A stretch of 64,000 bases of DNA from Arcuatula senhousia. Its lineage: Eukaryota; Mollusca; Bivalvia; Mytilida; Mytilidae. Below, piece by piece: positions 1 through 12,705 of the stretch; the first letter of the stretch is position 1, and every line of letters begins with the position of its first letter. The position numbers and the translations under genes were made by a program. A model generated the notes under the pieces. The model saw only the letters and a list, made by a program, of their open reading frames with translations, made no database searches and was not told the DNA's origin. The stretch covers positions 31,422,106 to 31,486,105 of the forward strand of contig OZ020303.1 in NCBI GenBank assembly GCA_963971305.1. The letters are read 5' to 3'.

Positions 1-1126
1 AAATCTTAATCAATGTAAACCTTCCGGGCCAGTGGACCATGGCCTCGTGGTGCTACTATCCTTTCTATGCGATGCGATGAGTATTACTATATTAAAGAAG
101 AGAGTGGTAAATAGGCAATCAAAACACGAAAATACGTACTTAAAAAAGGCTATAACGATTATGTTTACAGGTTTGTTGAATACCACAGACCAATTCGAAG
201 TCTTAGGCCCGCCTAATACAGACTCACACACCCAATTTTAAACAGTGTAATCCCTCCCCGTGGTAAACGGGTTTCGTTGATCTGTAAATTGTCCTTTATG
301 GAAGGTTCTTTCTACATATAATCACATCTAAAATAAGAAGAGGGATGTCTAATCATCATGGCCATTATCTTTTGAATGGTTCTACAGTCCTCGGGGATTT
401 AGAATCCTAACCCGTCTATTATGGACTCAATTACACAGTTTTAAAAACAATTGGAGCACCCCTAGGGGCACGCAGGTCCAATGGTGTTAGTACGGGATGC
501 TATCTAGAGTCCTTTACTGACGGTTCATAGAATAGTGGAGGGTGTGGTTGTTCCGACCAATCACAGCCATTGTTTCAAATTTGACCTTATGACGTCATTC
601 AGCTTTCCCGTCATGCAATTATTGCATACGAATGAAAAATTATACCATATGAATGAAAATGGGTTTTGCCAAAGAAAGTGAAAATATAGCATTAAAATTG
701 TAAATTATAACAAACAAATGATAAATTATAGAAATGAAAGAAAAAAATATACAATATAAAAAGATATTTGATCATTGAAAAATATATTTTATCAATGGAA
801 TGGGAAATATACCATAGAAATAAAGTTTTTAAGAATATAAATGAAAAATTATACCAATGAAATGAAATTTATATAATATAAATTACTTTTTATACCAAAT
901 GAATAAAATATTATAGCAATGAAATTGAAAATTTTAGCAATATAAATGAAAATTATAGCATTGAAAAATTTATTATTGAATTTTGCAACGGAAATCACGC
1001 CATATAAATATAAACATTGCAACAAAGATATAGTATTTTACAAATATGTATGAATTTGACCAATGTTGATCTCATTGTCGAAACCATAATGATTGCTTTA
1101 CAAAATCAATATGATATAATACTTAC
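1..1126. other. AT-rich stretch, probably an intron of gene A
   Basis: No exon could be supported here. Positions 600-1080 are very AT-rich with loose repeats of GAAAATTATA type. The minus-strand gene A should continue into this stretch, so it is best read as its fourth intron. I searched the reverse strand for the next expected exon (the start of the SOD domain, with a pattern like HALCEV) and did not find it. The short reading frames at 10-241 face each other on the two strands and have no recognisable content. Confidence 0.5.
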
Positions 1127-2875
1127 CCTCTTGTTCTTGGTAACTTGCTTTCTTGCCATTCATTAGAATATTAAGAAATATGTGTTTTCCATTTGGTTTA
1201 TGTTGAAGCTCATGGCCCTGCTCCTCGCCTCCCACGTGCAAGTGGATGTTGTTCTCTGAAACTCTATCAATTCTCTCCTTCAGAGCTTCTATCTGCTTCT
1301 TCAATGAATCATAATCGTCAGCATTTCTTCCTGGATTACCTTATATATAATATCCATATACATTTTTAATATGTTACACGGAAGAAAACAATAAATTATA
1401 GGCACGTTTCTTGGTTAAACACATAAAAAAAGCCGGGAAAAACGAAGGAAAATTACAATTTCAAAGCAATTAACCAAAGACAAAACTATGGAAGCCACGA
1501 AGTGCCACGCACAAAAAAATAACTCGTACGCACGAGTTTCAAACTTGTGTGCACGAGACACTACAAAGAAGAAATAGACTCTACGGAAAACACACAAATT
1601 TTACTCTAACTTGAATAAGCTGTGAATGCAAACTTCCGTGAAAAAAAAATAATACAGGTGCTCAGGAAAGCAGTGACAGCTTGTTGCAACAAATCTTTTG
1701 CGTTATTTCATTGACGATCTTTCAAGTGGACGATTTGCTATTTTTCATGTTTTGGGGGTTATCTTGTTCATATGATGTTTCAACTAGCAACTTACATGCA
1801 ATAGTAGTTTCAGTTATAAGTCAGGCATACACTTTGTATTTTCTTTCTTAAACTATTAACAGAAGCTCACCTGCTCTCTGAATTTCTCTTGCCTCTTCTT
1901 CAAAAACAGTAACTTGGAAATTTCTTTCAATTCTGCCGAATGGATTTATTGCAGCACAATGGTATTGACCAGCATCGTCAGGTCTCAACTTTTTGATCAT
2001 TAAGAAGTTCTTGTAGATTCTTATTCTAAAAAAATGATGTACTTTTGATGCTACACTAATAATGAACTGTTAGACTTGGTGACTGTTTTAATGGCGTTGG
2101 TGTTTGTTTTATAAGAAAGGCAAAAAGACCATTATAACATTATAATTATTATTTTATTATATTTGTTTTGTATTTAAGAAATTAAAGTTTCCTTTCCTTT
2201 GATTATAACAATTTGGAAGTTTAGATACTTTTAGACTGGAATAGATGGTATGCTCAAATTACCGACCATACACTTCTTTCTAATTGGGGTTAAATTATAT
2301 ATTTGATGCATACCTTTTACTGCTAGCTAGGCTCTCTTCTCCTTTGTACCATTTTATAAATGAGCTGGGTTGTCCAAAGGCTTTGCATAATAGACGTACA
2401 TTCTTCCCAGTAAGGCCTTCTATGCTGTTGTTCTGTGGAAGGTCATCAACGAAACGTGGTGGAGCTAAATCATAATAAATATGTAGGTCACAAAATCATA
2501 TTCATAAATACAAAACATAGAAATAGCGAGTTTTATATCGTTGTTGTTCATTTTTTCGACAAAGTTGTTTAATGTATGCATCAAATTTTGACAACTCAAA
2601 TGCAAAAGGTTGGCACTGGTTTAATCAGAATTCTTTGCAAAAGGTGTGTGATTGTTCTTCAGAATTGCCATGATTGCAGGGTGATCTATTGCAACAAACA
2701 CACACAGAAATTTTCAGAATCATTTCCTGTATTTGTGCAAGATGTGCAATATAAAAAAATAGGAAAAAAATAATAATAACTTACAAGTATTATCGCCTGG
2801 TGTGGTTCCTGTTGCCACATGGAAACAAACAACAAAAATCGGAATTACCAATCCTGCTAACATTTTAGATTTCAT
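1127..2875 (-). CDS. Gene A: secreted Ig-domain protein of the Ig-SOD family (partial, 5' part)
   Basis: Minus-strand gene, incomplete at the left edge. Exons: 2875-2785 (signal peptide, start MKSKMLAGLV), 2464-2314 and 2025-1871 (two halves of one I-set Ig domain), and about 1330-1127 (coiled coil plus His motif). Phases are 1, 2, 1, 1 and all donors are GT. The Ig domain has Cys57, Trp69 and Cys104, with the classic DDAGQYHC pattern around the second Cys. The last exon encodes a heptad-like helix (LKKQIEALKERIDRV) followed by NNIHLH and HIFLNI, matching the equivalent exons of genes B and C. In those genes a SOD domain follows, so the A protein presumably also ends in SOD, but that part is not in the window. 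The acceptor of the last exon could be 1330 or 1339; both keep the frame. There is a potential N-glycosylation site at NNS (42-44). Role inferred: secreted haemolymph or matrix protein. Confidence 0.75.
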
Positions 2876-2931
2876 CACAGAGGTCAACTCTAAACTTCGT
2901 ATTGAATTGTTAATAAAACCACACCATCTGT

Positions 2932-2940
2932 CTTTTAATA
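2932..2940 (-). promoter_or_regulatory. Possible TATA box of gene A
   Basis: The reverse strand reads TATTAAAAG about 57 bases upstream of the gene A start codon, a plausible spacing for a TATA box and a short leader. It is seen only as a sequence match in an AT-rich setting. Confidence 0.35.
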
Positions 2941-3330
2941 AAAGCTACCATTGGAATGATTTGTGCTCAAACGTCACTTGAGTACATGTATGTCTAATTA
3001 ACGAACTACTCATACACATGTACTAATTAGAATTGTGAGTAGTAATAATAGGACAACTAATTGCGCCAATTATAATTTTTATTCGTTTGATAGTGCATTT
3101 ACATTTTTTTACATATAACATCCATTAACAAACAAAATACTTAAATAAATGCAATGCAACCAAGATTCACATGGTTTGCCTTTTGATATTTTTTCCATTT
3201 CATAATTTAAAAGTTATATACTCTTAAAATTAAACGGAATAAATCTGGATATTTTTTTATTTCATCTTTGAGAAAGAATATTTTCTGTAAAATATAATTT
3301 TATACCCTTTTTTATAAATTGATCTACAAC

Positions 3331-4556
3331 TGCGAACTACGGAAGCCTATATCTGCCGCTAATTTTTTTTTTATTATCTTTTTGAAAATTCAAGATACTA
3401 ACTTGAAATTTCGAGATACTTTGTTGAAAATTCAAGATACTAACTTAAGAATTCAAGATACTAACTTGAAAATTCAAGATACTTACTTGAAATTTCAAGA
3501 TACTTTGTTGAAAATTCAATATTGCTAATACTATATAAATGAGTTATATAAATCATTGAATACCTTCTCTGTAAGCACTCGGTGTTTTAATCATGCTATT
3601 GAAACCTATTTCAATCTCGACTTGAACTTGATACTTCCATAAGCTTTCTTACTAATTGTCATTTTGAAGCATTATATTGTGATCAAGCATGTCGGTTTTG
3701 TGTGATGACACTCCACCAAGTCATTATTGTTTGAAGTGTTGTGTCGGATTTAAAATCGACATGTTTGATTTTTTTCATCAGTCGATTGATACTTCTCAGT
3801 TAGCTGCCAGTAACAGAGAGTGTTCTATAGAGAGTTCATTTACTGTCCTTTCGTTTGTTCTTGTTGTCTTTTGTCCGAGGTTCTCTCTAATGGAATTGAA
3901 CTTTGATCCATTTGATTTTTATTGTGGATCTAGTTTTTGTGCTTTGTCTAGGAATAGTGATAGGAGGAGATTGGACCCAAAAAAACTAGTTTAACCCCGC
4001 CACATATTATATGTGCCTGTCCTAAGCCAGGAATCTTTGACAAAGCTTTCTTTTTACTTGTCTTTTTGATGTTTAATGTTCCTTGTTTAAGAAGGGGTCT
4101 ATCTGTGACTATTTCAGTACTGGATTTGAATTATATGCATTTTATTTAGACCATGGGTCAATTGCAGAACCGCAAACAGCGCCGATTTTCCTCATTGAAG
4201 GCTGCTGGCGGTTGTCCATTGTGGTTTACCGCTTGATAGTGGGCTGTGTCGCGTACACTTATTCCACATCTCATTATTTTCTATTGACTTACAAAGATAT
4301 ACTTTATTTTTTGGCACATGATCACGGGACAATCATAAGTGAACGGACATTGAGAAGAAGATTTTCACAACTTGATTTGTTTGGAAGAAATGGCACGTAT
4401 AATGTACTTGAGGTAGCCTTGTTCATTATCTCGAATTTTATAAATTTTCAAGTGATTTTCTTGAATTTCTAACTTAGTATCTTGAATTTTCAAGTTATTG
4501 TTTGGAATTTTCAAGATGATAAAAAAATCGGTGGCCGATATAGGTTCCGTAGCGAA
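3331..4556. mobile_element. TIR element with 20-bp tandem repeats, split by a PLE 3' fragment
   Basis: The left end (GCGAACTACGGAAGCCTATAT near 3332) returns inverted near 4530-4555 (ATATAGGTTCCGTAGCGAAC). Inside both ends lie arrays of a roughly 20-bp unit, AATTCAAGATACTAACTTGA (3385-3525), and its inverse (4430-4520). The middle, about 3660-4290, is a foreign piece described separately. This looks like a non-autonomous inverted-repeat element later invaded by a retroelement end. Confidence 0.55.
3660..4290 (+). mobile_element. 5'-truncated 3' end of a Penelope-like element
   Basis: This stretch resembles 31640-32310, which directly follows the Penelope-like reverse transcriptase in this window. 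Shared landmarks are the ATGTCGGTT start region, AACTAGTTTAACCCCGCCACA, GTGCCTGTCCTAAGCCAG, and a common end at TACACTTATTCCACATCTC. The open frames at 3689-3994 and 4083-4472 lie in this repeat and are not genes. Confidence 0.55.
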
Positions 4557-4559
4557 CAA

Positions 4560-5306
4560 ACACCGGTTCAGTACTTACATGTAGTCTAGTAATAATATTT
4601 CTAAAAGTATATTTTGGTATTTTTGTCAATATAAATTATTTTGCTTTGTCTTATTTATTTGCCAATTTGAAAATAAGATTATATATAGAATTTTGGTTAA
4701 TTGATGTCTGACACGAATTTATGAAACAGTCAAGATTGTTCCCTCAAATGTATCTTATGGCATGACATTTTTGGTCACCATCTGATATCTTTTTCAAAAT
4801 TTGTTTCGCCGCATTTTTAGTACACGACAAAAAATCAATAGCCATTAAAACAATGAAAGAAGCAGAGAGGTACCGATAGGGCTTCCGAATGTCAAAAGGC
4901 AAAGACACAACCAGAAAACACGAACAAAAATAACACAAAGAAACAAATAACAAAATCTCCACTACTTTTGGTTAATTTGATTATCCATGTTATCCACTCT
5001 TCATTTGTTAGTTTACCTTTATATTACGACTTTGATTTTACTCGTTCAACGTAGGCGAAATGGGACCTTAAAGTTCCATTATAACATGAAAATGTTCCTT
5101 TTGTCCCATTTACTGCTTACATGTACCGGTATGGGTCGAATGCTGGACACAATGCACGAAATAATTGAGGCACATTAGCAGCCTGATAGGTATTTTCATA
5201 TACTTTTATAAATTTCGAAGTTTTAGATGACATCTTTTTTAATTATTTTACGCATTGTCACTACAAAATCGAGGTCCCTATATAACTGCTACTTGTATTC
5301 TATATA
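4560..5306. other. Intergenic, no gene seen
   Basis: No gene is supported. Around 4855-4965 there is an A-rich segment (AGCAGAGAGGTACCGATA...) that recurs in gene C intron 1 at 33620-33770 and, more weakly, at 37830-37970, so it is a dispersed repeat of unknown type. Confidence 0.4.
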
Positions 5307-7094
5307 GTCCAGTCGATTTGTGAAAAAATGCTCAAAAGATGGTAAAAGCATGAAACTAAGCATATTGGTAGAACAACGCTTACTTAACAATATTAGCTAT
5401 GGACCCAATTCAAAAAATCAAAATGGCGGCCATTTTCAAGATGGCCGCCAGATGGAATATAAAATTTAGAAATAAATCAAATAAAAATTCATTAAAAATT
5501 ATGCTTTGAAGATAAAAGCACCAAATCATGTAAAATTGCAGTGCAAATTATTCTTAACAATATATTAGAAGAGGGTTTGCTTTAAATTCAAAATAGCTGC
5601 CATTTTAAAGATAGCCGCTTCAAAGTAGCATACATACCTACAAAATCGAATCATCTTTTTATTAAAGGTTATTTATTGCCAAATAGGCATAAACAGCAAT
5701 TGATATGCGCTGAATAAATTGATAAGATGTATAAATATAATCTTGATTCCATTTGATGATATCAGTCGGGGAGTGTTCAGGAATATACTGCATATCTCAT
5801 CATATCTATATGTTGAAGTGAAATTGTGTTTAGATGTTAACGTTGTTTAATATAGTATGGAAGAACTAATTTTATATAAACATTGGAACTATCAACTCTA
5901 AATGGTGTTTTAAAGCCTACCTTTTGAAGAACTATATATGCAATATTTGCGGTGTCACCCTGTCTATCCATATGTCTATCAATTTGTCCAGCCTGCAATA
6001 GGTGTGCTTCATTTATGAACCCTATTAATTATGACTTGACTTGAGCCATTTTACTCCCCAATGGAGCTAAGGCTACTGGCAATTCTTCTCAATATTCCAG
6101 TCCTTTGAAAGTTGGTGGAAGCTGCTCTACATGTAACCATTCTCTATCATTTTTTCTTATATGTCATCCATGTCAGTCTAAGTCACCCCTTTTTCTTTTC
6201 CCTTGTAATGTCCTTTACAGGGCCTGGTATTTCCTTTGTGTAATGTGCTACTTAACGGAGCGACCATTGGGTTTGGCTATGAAACTCGCATTTTTTTGTC
6301 TGAAGTTGTTTTAATACGACATGATAATAATCTGGTAAGGATTTAGTAAATATAATGTTCTATAGTTTTTACATTCGATAAAGACTCTCTTTTTAATAAG
6401 TTAAATTATGCATTCTACTGTGTCATAGGTTTGAGAATTACTAATTATTTATTGCTTTGATATTTTCATTCAAAGATGGCACTGAACAGTCTTTATCAAG
6501 GTGGTCTGCAGCAGGATGAATATATGCCATTGTTTCAGTTGCTTACATGACAATTCTCACATCTAAACACAATTTTACTCCGATTAGCTAGAAATGTATA
6601 TATCCCTGTACACTCCCCGTCTGATATCTTCAAACAGAATCTAGATTCCTTTTACTCTTGTTTTAAATTTGTTTGATCACTTATCTATTGCAATCATTCA
6701 TATTTGGGGGCATAAAAAACCTTGAATTAAACATGATTTCATAATGTAGATATATATGCTATTGTTAAGGCTCTCATCTTTAAAATGACATTCATTTTAA
6801 ATATAAGGCAAACCGTTTTCCATTATTTAATCTTTAGAATATTTTGTACTGCTAGTATACACAATTTGCTGCGTTTATCTTCAAGGTACAATTTTTAATG
6901 AATTTTTATATGATTTATTTCTTAATTTTATATTCCATTAGGCGGCCATCTTGAAAATGGCCGCCATTTTGAATTTTCGAGTTGGGTCCATAGCTAATAT
7001 TGTTAAGTATGATGTTTTCTACCACCATGTTAAATTTCATGCTTTTACCATACTTTGAGCAATTTCGCCAAAACCCTGCACAAATCGACTGGAC
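5307..7094. mobile_element. TIR element copy 1 (1.8 kb, deletion derivative)
   Basis: Bounded by GTCCAGTCGATTTGTG on the left and its inverse CACAAATCGACTGGAC on the right. The inverted ends are long, roughly 210 bp, and include a small hairpin GGCGGCCATTTTCAAGATGG. No transposase frame is visible, so it is non-autonomous. Compared with copy 2 it lacks about 1 kb after 6285, where a Harbinger-like MITE end is joined directly to CGCATTTTTTTG, which shows an internal deletion. Confidence 0.7.
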
Positions 7095-7943
7095 GTCCAG
7101 TCGATTTGTGAAAAAAATGCTCAAAAGATGGTAAAAGCATGAAACTAAGCATATTGGTAGAACAACGCTTACTTAACAATATTAGCTATGGACCCAATTC
7201 AAAAAATCAAAATGGCGGCCATTTTCAAGATGGCCGCCAGATGGAATATAAAATTTAGAAATAAATCAAATAAAAATTCATTAAAAATTATGCTTTGAAG
7301 ATAAAAGCACCAAATCATGTAAAATTGCAGTGCAAATTATTCTTAACAATATATTAGAAGAGGGTTTGCTTTAAATTCAAAATAGCTGCCATTTTAAAGA
7401 TAGCCGCTTCAAAGTAGCATACATACCTACAAAATCGAATCATCTTTTTATTAAAGGTTATTTATTGCCAAATAGGCATAAACAGCAATTGATATGCGCT
7501 GAATAAATTGATAAGATGTATAAATATAATCTTGATTCCATTTGATGATATCAGTCGGGGAGTGTTCAGGAATATACTGCATATCTCATCATATCTATAT
7601 GTTGAAGTAAAATTGTGTTTAGATGTTAACGTTGTTTAATATAGTATGGAAGAACTAATTTTATATAAACATTGGAACTATCAACTCTAAATGGTGTTTT
7701 AAAGCCTACCTTTTGAAGAACTATATATGCAATATTTGCGGTGTCACCCTGTCTATCCATATGTCTATCAATTTGTCCAGCCTGCAATAGGTGTGCTTCA
7801 TTTATGAACCCTATTAATTATGACTTGACTTGAGCCATTTTACTCCCCAATGGAGCTAAGGCTACTGGCAATTCTTCTCAATATTCCAGTCCTTTGAAAG
7901 TTGGTGGAAGCTGCTCTACATGTAACCATTCTCTATCATTTTT

Positions 7944-9112
7944 AGCTCACCTGGACCGAAGGTCCATGTGAGCTATAACCATCACTTGGCGTCTGTCGTC
8001 GTCCGCGTCGTCGTCGTCGTCGTCCGTTAACAATTTTTAAAAAATCTTCTTCTCTGTAACTGCTGAACAGAATTTCTTCAAACTTGATATGATTGATCCT
8101 TAGGGTGTCTTGCACATAAATTGTGTTCGGTATTTTGATCCGTCAAAAAACATGGCCGCCGTTGCTAAAAATAGACCAGGGGGGTCAGACTACTGTTTTT
8201 GGCTTGTAAATCAAAAAGTATAAGAGATAGATGAAATCTGATGCCACGCTACTGCTTCAGCATCAAAAGCTCTACTAAAGTCTCCATTGAGTCGAAGTTG
8301 TCAGATGACCCCTTATGGGAGTTACGGCCCCTTAAAGGTGAAAAATAGCATTTTTTCATGTTTTTGGCCTATAGTATGAAAACTATTGCAGATAGAGAGA
8401 AGCTGTTGCTTGCAGCTCATTTAGCTCTACAAAAGTCTCCATAAGGTCAAAGTTGTCAGATGACCCCTTATAGGGGTTATGGCCCCTTAAAGGCAAAAAA
8501 TAGAGTTTTTGGCCTATAGAATGAAAACTATTGCAGATAGAGAAAAGCTGTTGCTTGCTTAAATGTTCAGCTCATTTAGCTCTACAAAAGTCTCCAAAGG
8601 GTCAAAGTTGTCAGATGACCCCTTATAGGGGTAATGGCCCCTTAAAGGCAAAAAATAGAGTTTTTGGCCTATAGAATGAAAGCTATTGCAGATAGAGAAA
8701 AGCTGTTGCTTGCCTAAATGTTCAGCTCATTTAGCTCTACACAAGTCTCCATATGGTCAAAGTTGCCAGATGACCCCTTATAGTGGTTACGGCCCCTTAA
8801 GGCAAAAAAATAGTGTTTTTGGCCTAAAGAAAGAAAACTTTTGCAGATAGAGAAAAGATGTTGCTTGCTTAAATGTTCAGCTTAATAAGCTCTATTAAAG
8901 TCTTTTTAGGGTCGAAGTTGTCAGATGACCCCTCTAAGGGGTTATGACCCTTTAAAGGGGAAAAATAGTGTTTTTTGCTTTGGAATGAAAACTATTGCAG
9001 ATAGAGAAAAGCTTTTTATTGCTTAAATATTCAGCTCATTTATCTATAAAAAAGTCCTCAAAGGGTTGATATTAAGACCAGGTGAGCGATTCAGGCTCCT
9101 GGGAGCTTCTTG
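7944..9112 (+). mobile_element. Helentron-like non-autonomous element with tandem core repeats
   Basis: Starts with a hairpin (AGCTCACCTGGACC, GAA loop, GGTCCATGTGAGCT), then a CGTCGTCGTC-rich tract, then about six units of roughly 150 bp (TTAGCTCTAC..AAGTCTCC..TTGTCAGATGACCCC..GGCCCCTTAAAGG), and ends with CCAGGTGAGCGATTCAGG..GCTTCTTG. Comparison with copy 1 of the host element shows insertion into a T run with at most a 2-base duplication. Core repeats, a hairpin end and a TT target are typical of Helentron-derived elements; that assignment is inference. Confidence 0.6.
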
Positions 9113-12100
9113 TTTCTTATATGTCATCCATGTCAGTCTAAGTCACCCCTTTTTCTTTTCCCTTGTAATGTCCTTTACAGGGCCTGGTTTTTCCTTTGTG
9201 TAATGTGCTACTTAACGGAGCGACCATTGGGTTTGGCTATGAAACTTGAAATAAAACCGCAGGATGGGAAAAATCCAGAATTAAAAAGGCATAAAAGTAC
9301 TTTGAATTAAAAAAAGGCAGGATTGCTTTTTTGGCTGAAAAAATATTGTAGTAAAAAAGAGTGCGCGCAAAAAAAAATCCAGGCTTGGACTTTTTTAGAA
9401 CATAAAAAGGCAGAACCAAGAAAATCTCCATAGCCCCCCATCTAAATAAAAATCAAATGGTTGCTCCTTAACAACTTTTATTTCGAGAACAATAGGTGTT
9501 TTTTGTTTGTTTTCGTTAGTTATTTTGTAAGCCGATCTTTTGGATGGATCACAGACATTTGTACGTGAATACCTGAAGTTTCTGCATGTCGGCCGTTGTG
9601 AGGCTCCATGTTTCTATGATTTAAAGTTGCTTTTAATAAACTTAGCTTGGTCTTTATAAATACTTGCTTTGACTCCCATACGTTTCAAGCCATTTCAGGG
9701 GCCGTTTCATCATCTGTTTCACCAAAGTTGTTAATCACAATTTCTATATATATTCTCTCAGCGTAAGCATGATGGGTGCATCTATTTCACTGATATTGAT
9801 GTTGCTTTTGTTAATCCTTATCATTATAAACCCCTCTTTTTATACGTTCTCCTGTTTTGAAGCATTTTCAACCAATTTAATGATGTTTTCTTACATATGG
9901 CGGATTCCATTTCCTCTTCTCTGGTGTGATTCTCCAGTGATCCGATCAATGCATGGCCAAGGAAAAAGGAAACTACCATGTCTATAAACTGGCCGTATTT
10001 CAAACTCTTTACTTATATCTCTTGCGTATACTAACTGATATATCATTCCTAGAGCTGTACATATTTGTAACAATTATGTTTGGAATTCCATAGATCTCAA
10101 GAAGTTTCAACAGAATTTCTTTATCAAGGATACCAAAAGCTTCTCGGAGTCTATGTAATAGATATAAAGAGAACTAATTCATTGAATTGGCTGCTCGATT
10201 AGCAGGTTGACTATCTGTTCAGTGCAAGATTTTTTTTCAACCTGCTTAGTGCATGGTCTCGCATTTTTTTGTCTGAAGTTGTTTTAATACGACATGATAA
10301 TAATCTGGTAAGGATTTAGTAAATATAGTGTTCTATAGTTTTTACATTCGATAAAGACTCCCTTTTTAATAAGTTAAATTATGCATTCTACTGTGTCATA
10401 GGTTTGAGAATTACTAATTATTTATTGCTTTGATATTTTCATTTAAAGATGGCACTGAACAGTCTTTATCAAGGTGGTCTGCAGCAGGATGAATATATGC
10501 CATTGTTTCAGTTGCTTACATGACAATTCTCACATCTAAACACAATTTTACTCCGATTAGCTAGAAATGTAAATATCCCTGTACACTCCCCGTCTGATAT
10601 CTTCAAACAGAATCTAGATTCCTTTTACTCTTGTTTTAAATTTGTTTGATCACTTATCTATTGCAATCATTCATATTTGGGGGCATAAAAAACCTTGAAT
10701 TAAACATGATTTCGTAATTTAGCTCTACACAAGTCTCCATATGGTCAAAGTTGCCAGATGACCCCTTATAGTGGTTACGGCCCCTTAAGGCAAAAAAATA
10801 GTGTTTTTGGCCTAAAGAAAGAAAACTTTTGCAGATAGAGAAAAGATGTTGCTTGCTTAAATGTTCAGCTTAATAAGCTCTATTAAAGTCTTTTTAGGGT
10901 CGAAGTTGTCAGATGACCCCTCTAAGGGATTATGACCCTTTAAAGGGGAAAAATAGTGTTTTTTGCTTTGGAATGAAAACTATTGCAGATAGAGAAAAGC
11001 TTTTTATTGCTTAAATATTCAGCTCATTTATCTATAAAAAAGTCCTCAAAGGGTTGATATTAAGACCAGGTGAGCGATTCAGGCTCCTGGGAGCTTCTTG
11101 TTTCTTATATGTCATCCATGTCAGTCTAAGTCACCCCTTTTTCTTTTCCCTTGTAATGTCCTTTACAGGGCCTGGTTTTTCCTTTGTGTAATGTGCTACT
11201 TAACGGAGCGACCATTGGGTTTGGCTATGAAACTTGAAATAAAACCGCAGGATGGGAAAAATCCAGAATTAAAAAGGCATAAAAGTACTTTGAATTAAAA
11301 AAAGGCAGGATTGCTTTTTTGGCTGAAAAAATATTGTAGTAAAAAAGAGTGCGCGCAAAAAAAAATCCAGGCTTGGACTTTTTTAGAACATAAAAAGGCA
11401 GAACCAAGAAAATCTCCATAGCCCCCCATCTAAATAAAAATCAAATGGTTGCTCCTTAACAACTTTTATTTCGAGAACAATAGGTGTTTTTTGTTTGTTT
11501 TCGTTAGTTATTTTGTAAGCCGATCTTTTGGATGGATCACAGACATTTGTACGTGAATACCTGAAGTTTCTGCATGTCGGCCGTTGTGAGGCTCCATGTT
11601 TCTATGATTTAAAGTTGCTTTTAATAAACTTAGCTTGGTCTTTATAAATACTTGCTTTGACTCCCATACGTTTCAAGCCATTTCAGGGGCCGTTTCATCA
11701 TCTGTTTCACCAAAGTTGTTAATCACAATTTCTATATATATTCTCTCAGCGTAAGCATGATGGGTGCATCTATTTCACTGATATTGATGTTGCTTTTGTT
11801 AATCCTTATCATTATAAACCCCTCTTTTTATACGTTCTCCTGTTTTGAAGCATTTTCAACCAATTTAATGATGTTTTCTTACATATGGCGGATTCCATTT
11901 CCTCTTCTCTGGTGTGATTCTCCAGTGATCCGATCAATGCATGGCCAAGGAAAAAGGAAACTACCATGTCTATAAACTGGCCGTATTTCAAACTCTTTAC
12001 TTATATCTCTTGCGTATACTAACTGATATATCATTCCTAGAGCTGTACATATTTGTAACAATTATGTTTGGAATTCCATAGATCTCAAGAAGTTTCAACA

Positions 12101-12705
12101 GAATTTCTTTATCAAGGATACCAAAAGCTTCTCGGAGTCTATGTAATAGATATAAAGAGAACTAATTCATTGAATTGGCTGCTCGATTAGCAGGTTGACT
12201 ATCTGTTCAGTGCAAGATTTTTTTTCAACCTGCTTAGTGCATGGTCTCGCATTTTTTTGTCTGAAGTTGTTTTAATACGACATGATAATAATCTGGTAAG
12301 GATTTAGTAAATATAGTGTTCTATAGTTTTTACATTCGATAAAGACTCCCTTTTTAATAAGTTAAATTATGCATTCTACTGTGTCATAGGTTTGAGAATT
12401 ACTAATTATTTATTGCTTTGATATTTTCATTTAAAGATGGCACTGAACAGTCTTTATCAAGGTGGTCTGCAGCAGGATGAATATATGCCATTGTTTCAGT
12501 TGCTTACATGACAATTCTCACATCTAAACACAATTTTACTCCGATTAGCTAGAAATGTAAATATCCCTGTACACTCCCCGTCTGATATCTTCAAACAGAA
12601 TCTAGATTCCTTTTACTCTTGTTTTAAATTTGTTTGATCACTTATCTATTGCAATCATTCATATTTGGGGGCATAAAAAACCTTGAATTAAACATGATTT
12701 CGTAA
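8730..12705. repeat. 1988-bp tandem duplication
   Basis: The block from 8730 to 10717 repeats from 10718 to 12705 with an offset of 1988 bases. The two copies look almost identical; I noticed a single difference in the part I compared (GGGGTTATGACC versus GGGATTATGACC). The join at 10717/10718 places TTTCGTAA directly before TTTAGCTC, which is inside the Helentron-like core. It is either a very recent duplication or an assembly artefact. Confidence 0.8.
9215..9467. mobile_element. Harbinger-like MITE (second copy about 11203-11455)
   Basis: Ends GGAGCGACCATT and AAATGGTTGCTCC are inverted to each other and flanked by TTA on both sides. The interior (AAAAGGCAGGA.., GTGCGCGC.., CATAGCCCCCCAT) matches the MITE at 51659-51941. 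A 3-base TTA duplication fits the PIF/Harbinger type. Frames on both strands here are artefacts of the repeat. Confidence 0.55.

Noticed and set aside
3385..3525. Possible CRISPR array of about 20-bp repeats
   Set aside because: The units abut without unique spacers and lie in a eukaryotic inverted-repeat element.
3689..4472. Two adjacent frames of 101 and 129 codons that looked like a small gene
   Set aside because: They lie in a repeat present at four other places in the window and matching the 3' region of the Penelope-like element.
9769..10073. Hydrophobic small frame, repeated at 11757-12061
   Set aside because: Part of the 1988-bp duplicated transposon block; no splice context or conserved motif.
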